A DNA stretch of 34,579 nucleotides, from the IMG/VR virus record IMGVR_UViG_3300032294_003198, positions 1-34,579 of that record; one strand, written 5' to 3'. The position numbers and the translations under genes were made by a program. This DNA is from a virus. Under the pieces are notes generated by a model, which saw only the letters and a program-made list of their open reading frames with translations, was not told the origin of the DNA and searched no databases. Below, piece by piece: positions 33,580 through 34,579 of this stretch. Each line of letters starts with the position of its first letter. Positions within the stretch are counted from its first letter, which is position 1.

Positions 33580-34579
33580 ATGGCACTGCCTAGAACAATC
33601 AGAACGGGTGACAGAACCATGCAGCGTGGCATCCCACAGCGTGGCATCCCACAGCGTGGCGTATCGCAGCGTGGTTTTGCACAGCGTGGCGTATCGCAAG
33701 GTCGCCACCTCCAAAGCCAGATGGTAACCGAGGCTGCGGACCCGCACCGGGCCACGGTGCTGCAGGAGTCCAAGAAGAATCAGCTGGTGAGAAAGTGGTC
33801 GCCAGTTCTTAACAAGTGCCGCGAGGTGCCCAAGGCCAAGTTTGGTCTTATGGCATCCATCCTGGAGAACCAGTACAACGCCTGGAATCCAGAGAATCGC
33901 ACGATGTTTCTCGAGGACCAGACCACCACGGCTAATATTGCCGACTTCACGCGGTTTGCCCTCCCCCTGATTCGCAAGTCGTACCCCAAGCTCATTTCAG
34001 ACAACCTTGTCGGCGTTCAGCCGATGAGCCAGCCTGCGAGCTTGATCTTCTACATCAGATACCGCTATGCTCTGTCCAAGGGCCAGACGGTTGCTGGTAC
34101 GCAGATCATGCGGCAGAACACGGCCCAGAGCTACTCCCGTTCTAACGGGTGGGCTTTGGACCCGTACTACAGCTCGCAGGAGGTCCATGGTGAGCCTGCA
34201 ACGGTTACCGGTGACCTTCTGAGCGTCACGGCGACCCTGGCTCATCGCCCGGTCCTAGCTGGCACGGTGGTGGTTGAGGTCTTCGCTAGCGAGACAGATG
34301 CCAGCCCCAACTGTGATGACGCAGTGCCCTGCCTCAGAGTGGGCTTCGGCCACGATGGCGAGCCTGACACGGTTCTGATCGGCGACTGCACCGAGTTCAC
34401 TTCGACGCTCGCCGTGAACGAGGCTGGTTCCAGCTTCAATCACTCGAACGGTGCTGTGACCGTTGCTCTGTCTGCCGGTTCATTCCCGGCTGGTGCGGTG
34501 GCTAGGGTTAACTACGAGTATGATCTCGAGGCAAACCCCTTCCAGCCAGAGGTCACCATGAGCATCGACAGTGATAGCG
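33580..34579 (+). CDS. 23: Major capsid protein gp23-like, 5' part
   Basis: The frame from ATG 33580 (GAGGAG at 33565-33570) is open to the window edge, giving 333 residues of the N-terminal part. After a short start, five Q-R-G-x-x repeats form a basic arm. Then come QLVRKWSPVLNKCREVPKAK, ASILENQYNAWNPENRTMFL, and LIRKSYPKLISDNLVGVQPM, the hallmark of gp23-type capsid proteins, followed by FYIRYRYALSKG. The T4 protein loses its N-terminus by gp21 cleavage at an (L/I)-x-E site; FLE followed by DQTTTAN lies in the corresponding place and may be cut. An extra beta-rich segment appears after the PYYSSQEVHG region. Codons are conspicuously G/C-ending compared with all other genes here, as expected for the most abundant protein. 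Confidence 0.92.
   Translation, partial: MALPRTIRTGDRTMQRGIPQRGIPQRGVSQRGFAQRGVSQGRHLQSQMVTEAADPHRATVLQESKKNQLVRKWSPVLNKCREVPKAKFGLMASILENQYNAWNPENRTMFLEDQTTTANIADFTRFALPLIRKSYPKLISDNLVGVQPMSQPASLIFYIRYRYALSKGQTVAGTQIMRQNTAQSYSRSNGWALDPYYSSQEVHGEPATVTGDLLSVTATLAHRPVLAGTVVVEVFASETDASPNCDDAVPCLRVGFGHDGEPDTVLIGDCTEFTSTLAVNEAGSSFNHSNGAVTVALSAGSFPAGAVARVNYEYDLEANPFQPEVTMSIDSDS
33622..33696 (+). repeat. Five 15-bp tandem units in capsid N-terminus
   Basis: The five units (33622, 33637, 33652, 33667, 33682) share CAGCGTGG and encode QRGIP, QRGIP, QRGVS, QRGFA, QRGVS. The first two are identical and units 3 and 5 are identical. They encode a positively charged repeat arm upstream of the probable maturation cleavage site. 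Confidence 0.9.

Noticed and set aside
33622-33696. CRISPR-like repeats
   Set aside because: The units are 15 bp, contiguous without spacers, and lie in frame in the capsid gene.
33483-34443. Several minus-strand open frames in the capsid gene
   Set aside because: The plus frame encodes an unmistakable gp23-like protein open to the window edge; the antisense frames result from its G/C-ending codons.
1-34579. tRNA genes, integrase and attachment sites
   Set aside because: I saw no cloverleaf-like segment in the few non-coding gaps and no recombinase motif; most gaps are under 70 nt.

Overview
The window looks like a segment of a large tailed bacteriophage with a contractile, T4-type (gp-numbered) virion. 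The evidence is a run of distant homologues of T4 gp53, gp5, gp25, gp6, UvsW, gp55, gp16, gp17, gp20, gp21, gp22 and gp23, in an order typical of myoviruses. Genes are tightly packed, often with ATGA stop/start overlaps, and composition is moderately AT-rich except in the capsid gene. No tRNA, rRNA, CRISPR array or integrase was seen. The host cannot be told from this sequence.

Layout. (1) 1-7604, plus strand: a tail/baseplate operon. It holds the end of a giant hydrophobic heptad-repeat protein (tape-measure position), a tube/hub adaptor, gp53-like wedge, gp5-like spike, an unassigned coiled-coil protein, gp25 and gp6. (2) 7594-9482: small accessory genes on alternating strands, one a cupin. 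(3) 9473-13912: a monomeric class II (B12-dependent) ribonucleotide reductase carrying two LAGLIDADG inteins, each spliced immediately before a catalytic cysteine. (4) 13981-20703, plus strand: a triple Myb/SANT-like DNA-binding protein, UvsW helicase, a gp55-like late sigma factor with a zinc-binding insert, a small basic protein, small and large terminase, and a two-helix membrane protein (holin candidate). (5) 20693-21271, minus strand: a CAP/SCP-like protein. (6) 21360-27229: portal, a 1018-residue acidic prohead protein and prohead protease. (7) 27230-32812: an accessory insertion zone between protease and scaffold. It contains a zinc-ribbon/NUMOD-like/VSR-like nuclease/Mom-like acetyltransferase fusion, a degenerate second copy of the protease 3' end, a 1000-codon minus-strand gene, a decayed copy of the fusion gene's 3' end, a small unknown gene and a duplicated late-promoter block. 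(8) 32813-34579: scaffold (gp22-like) and the start of the major capsid protein (gp23-like), cut by the window edge.

How it fits together. The gp55-like sigma factor would recognise TATAAATA late promoters, and two perfect copies lie upstream of the small gene at 32371 and of the scaffold. Portal, core proteins, protease and capsid build the prohead; the terminases fill it; the baseplate and tube genes make the contractile tail. RNR and UvsW serve nucleotide supply and replication/recombination. Starts were moved to internal ATGs where the Shine-Dalgarno spacing demanded it (cupin, gene at 8835, sigma factor, terminase, CAP protein, protease, scaffold).

The most unusual content is the 52-unit in-phase heptad array, the RNR twin inteins (one ending Gly-Gln), the nuclease-acetyltransferase fusion with a start-proximal hairpin, and the duplicated mosaic around 27078-32751.
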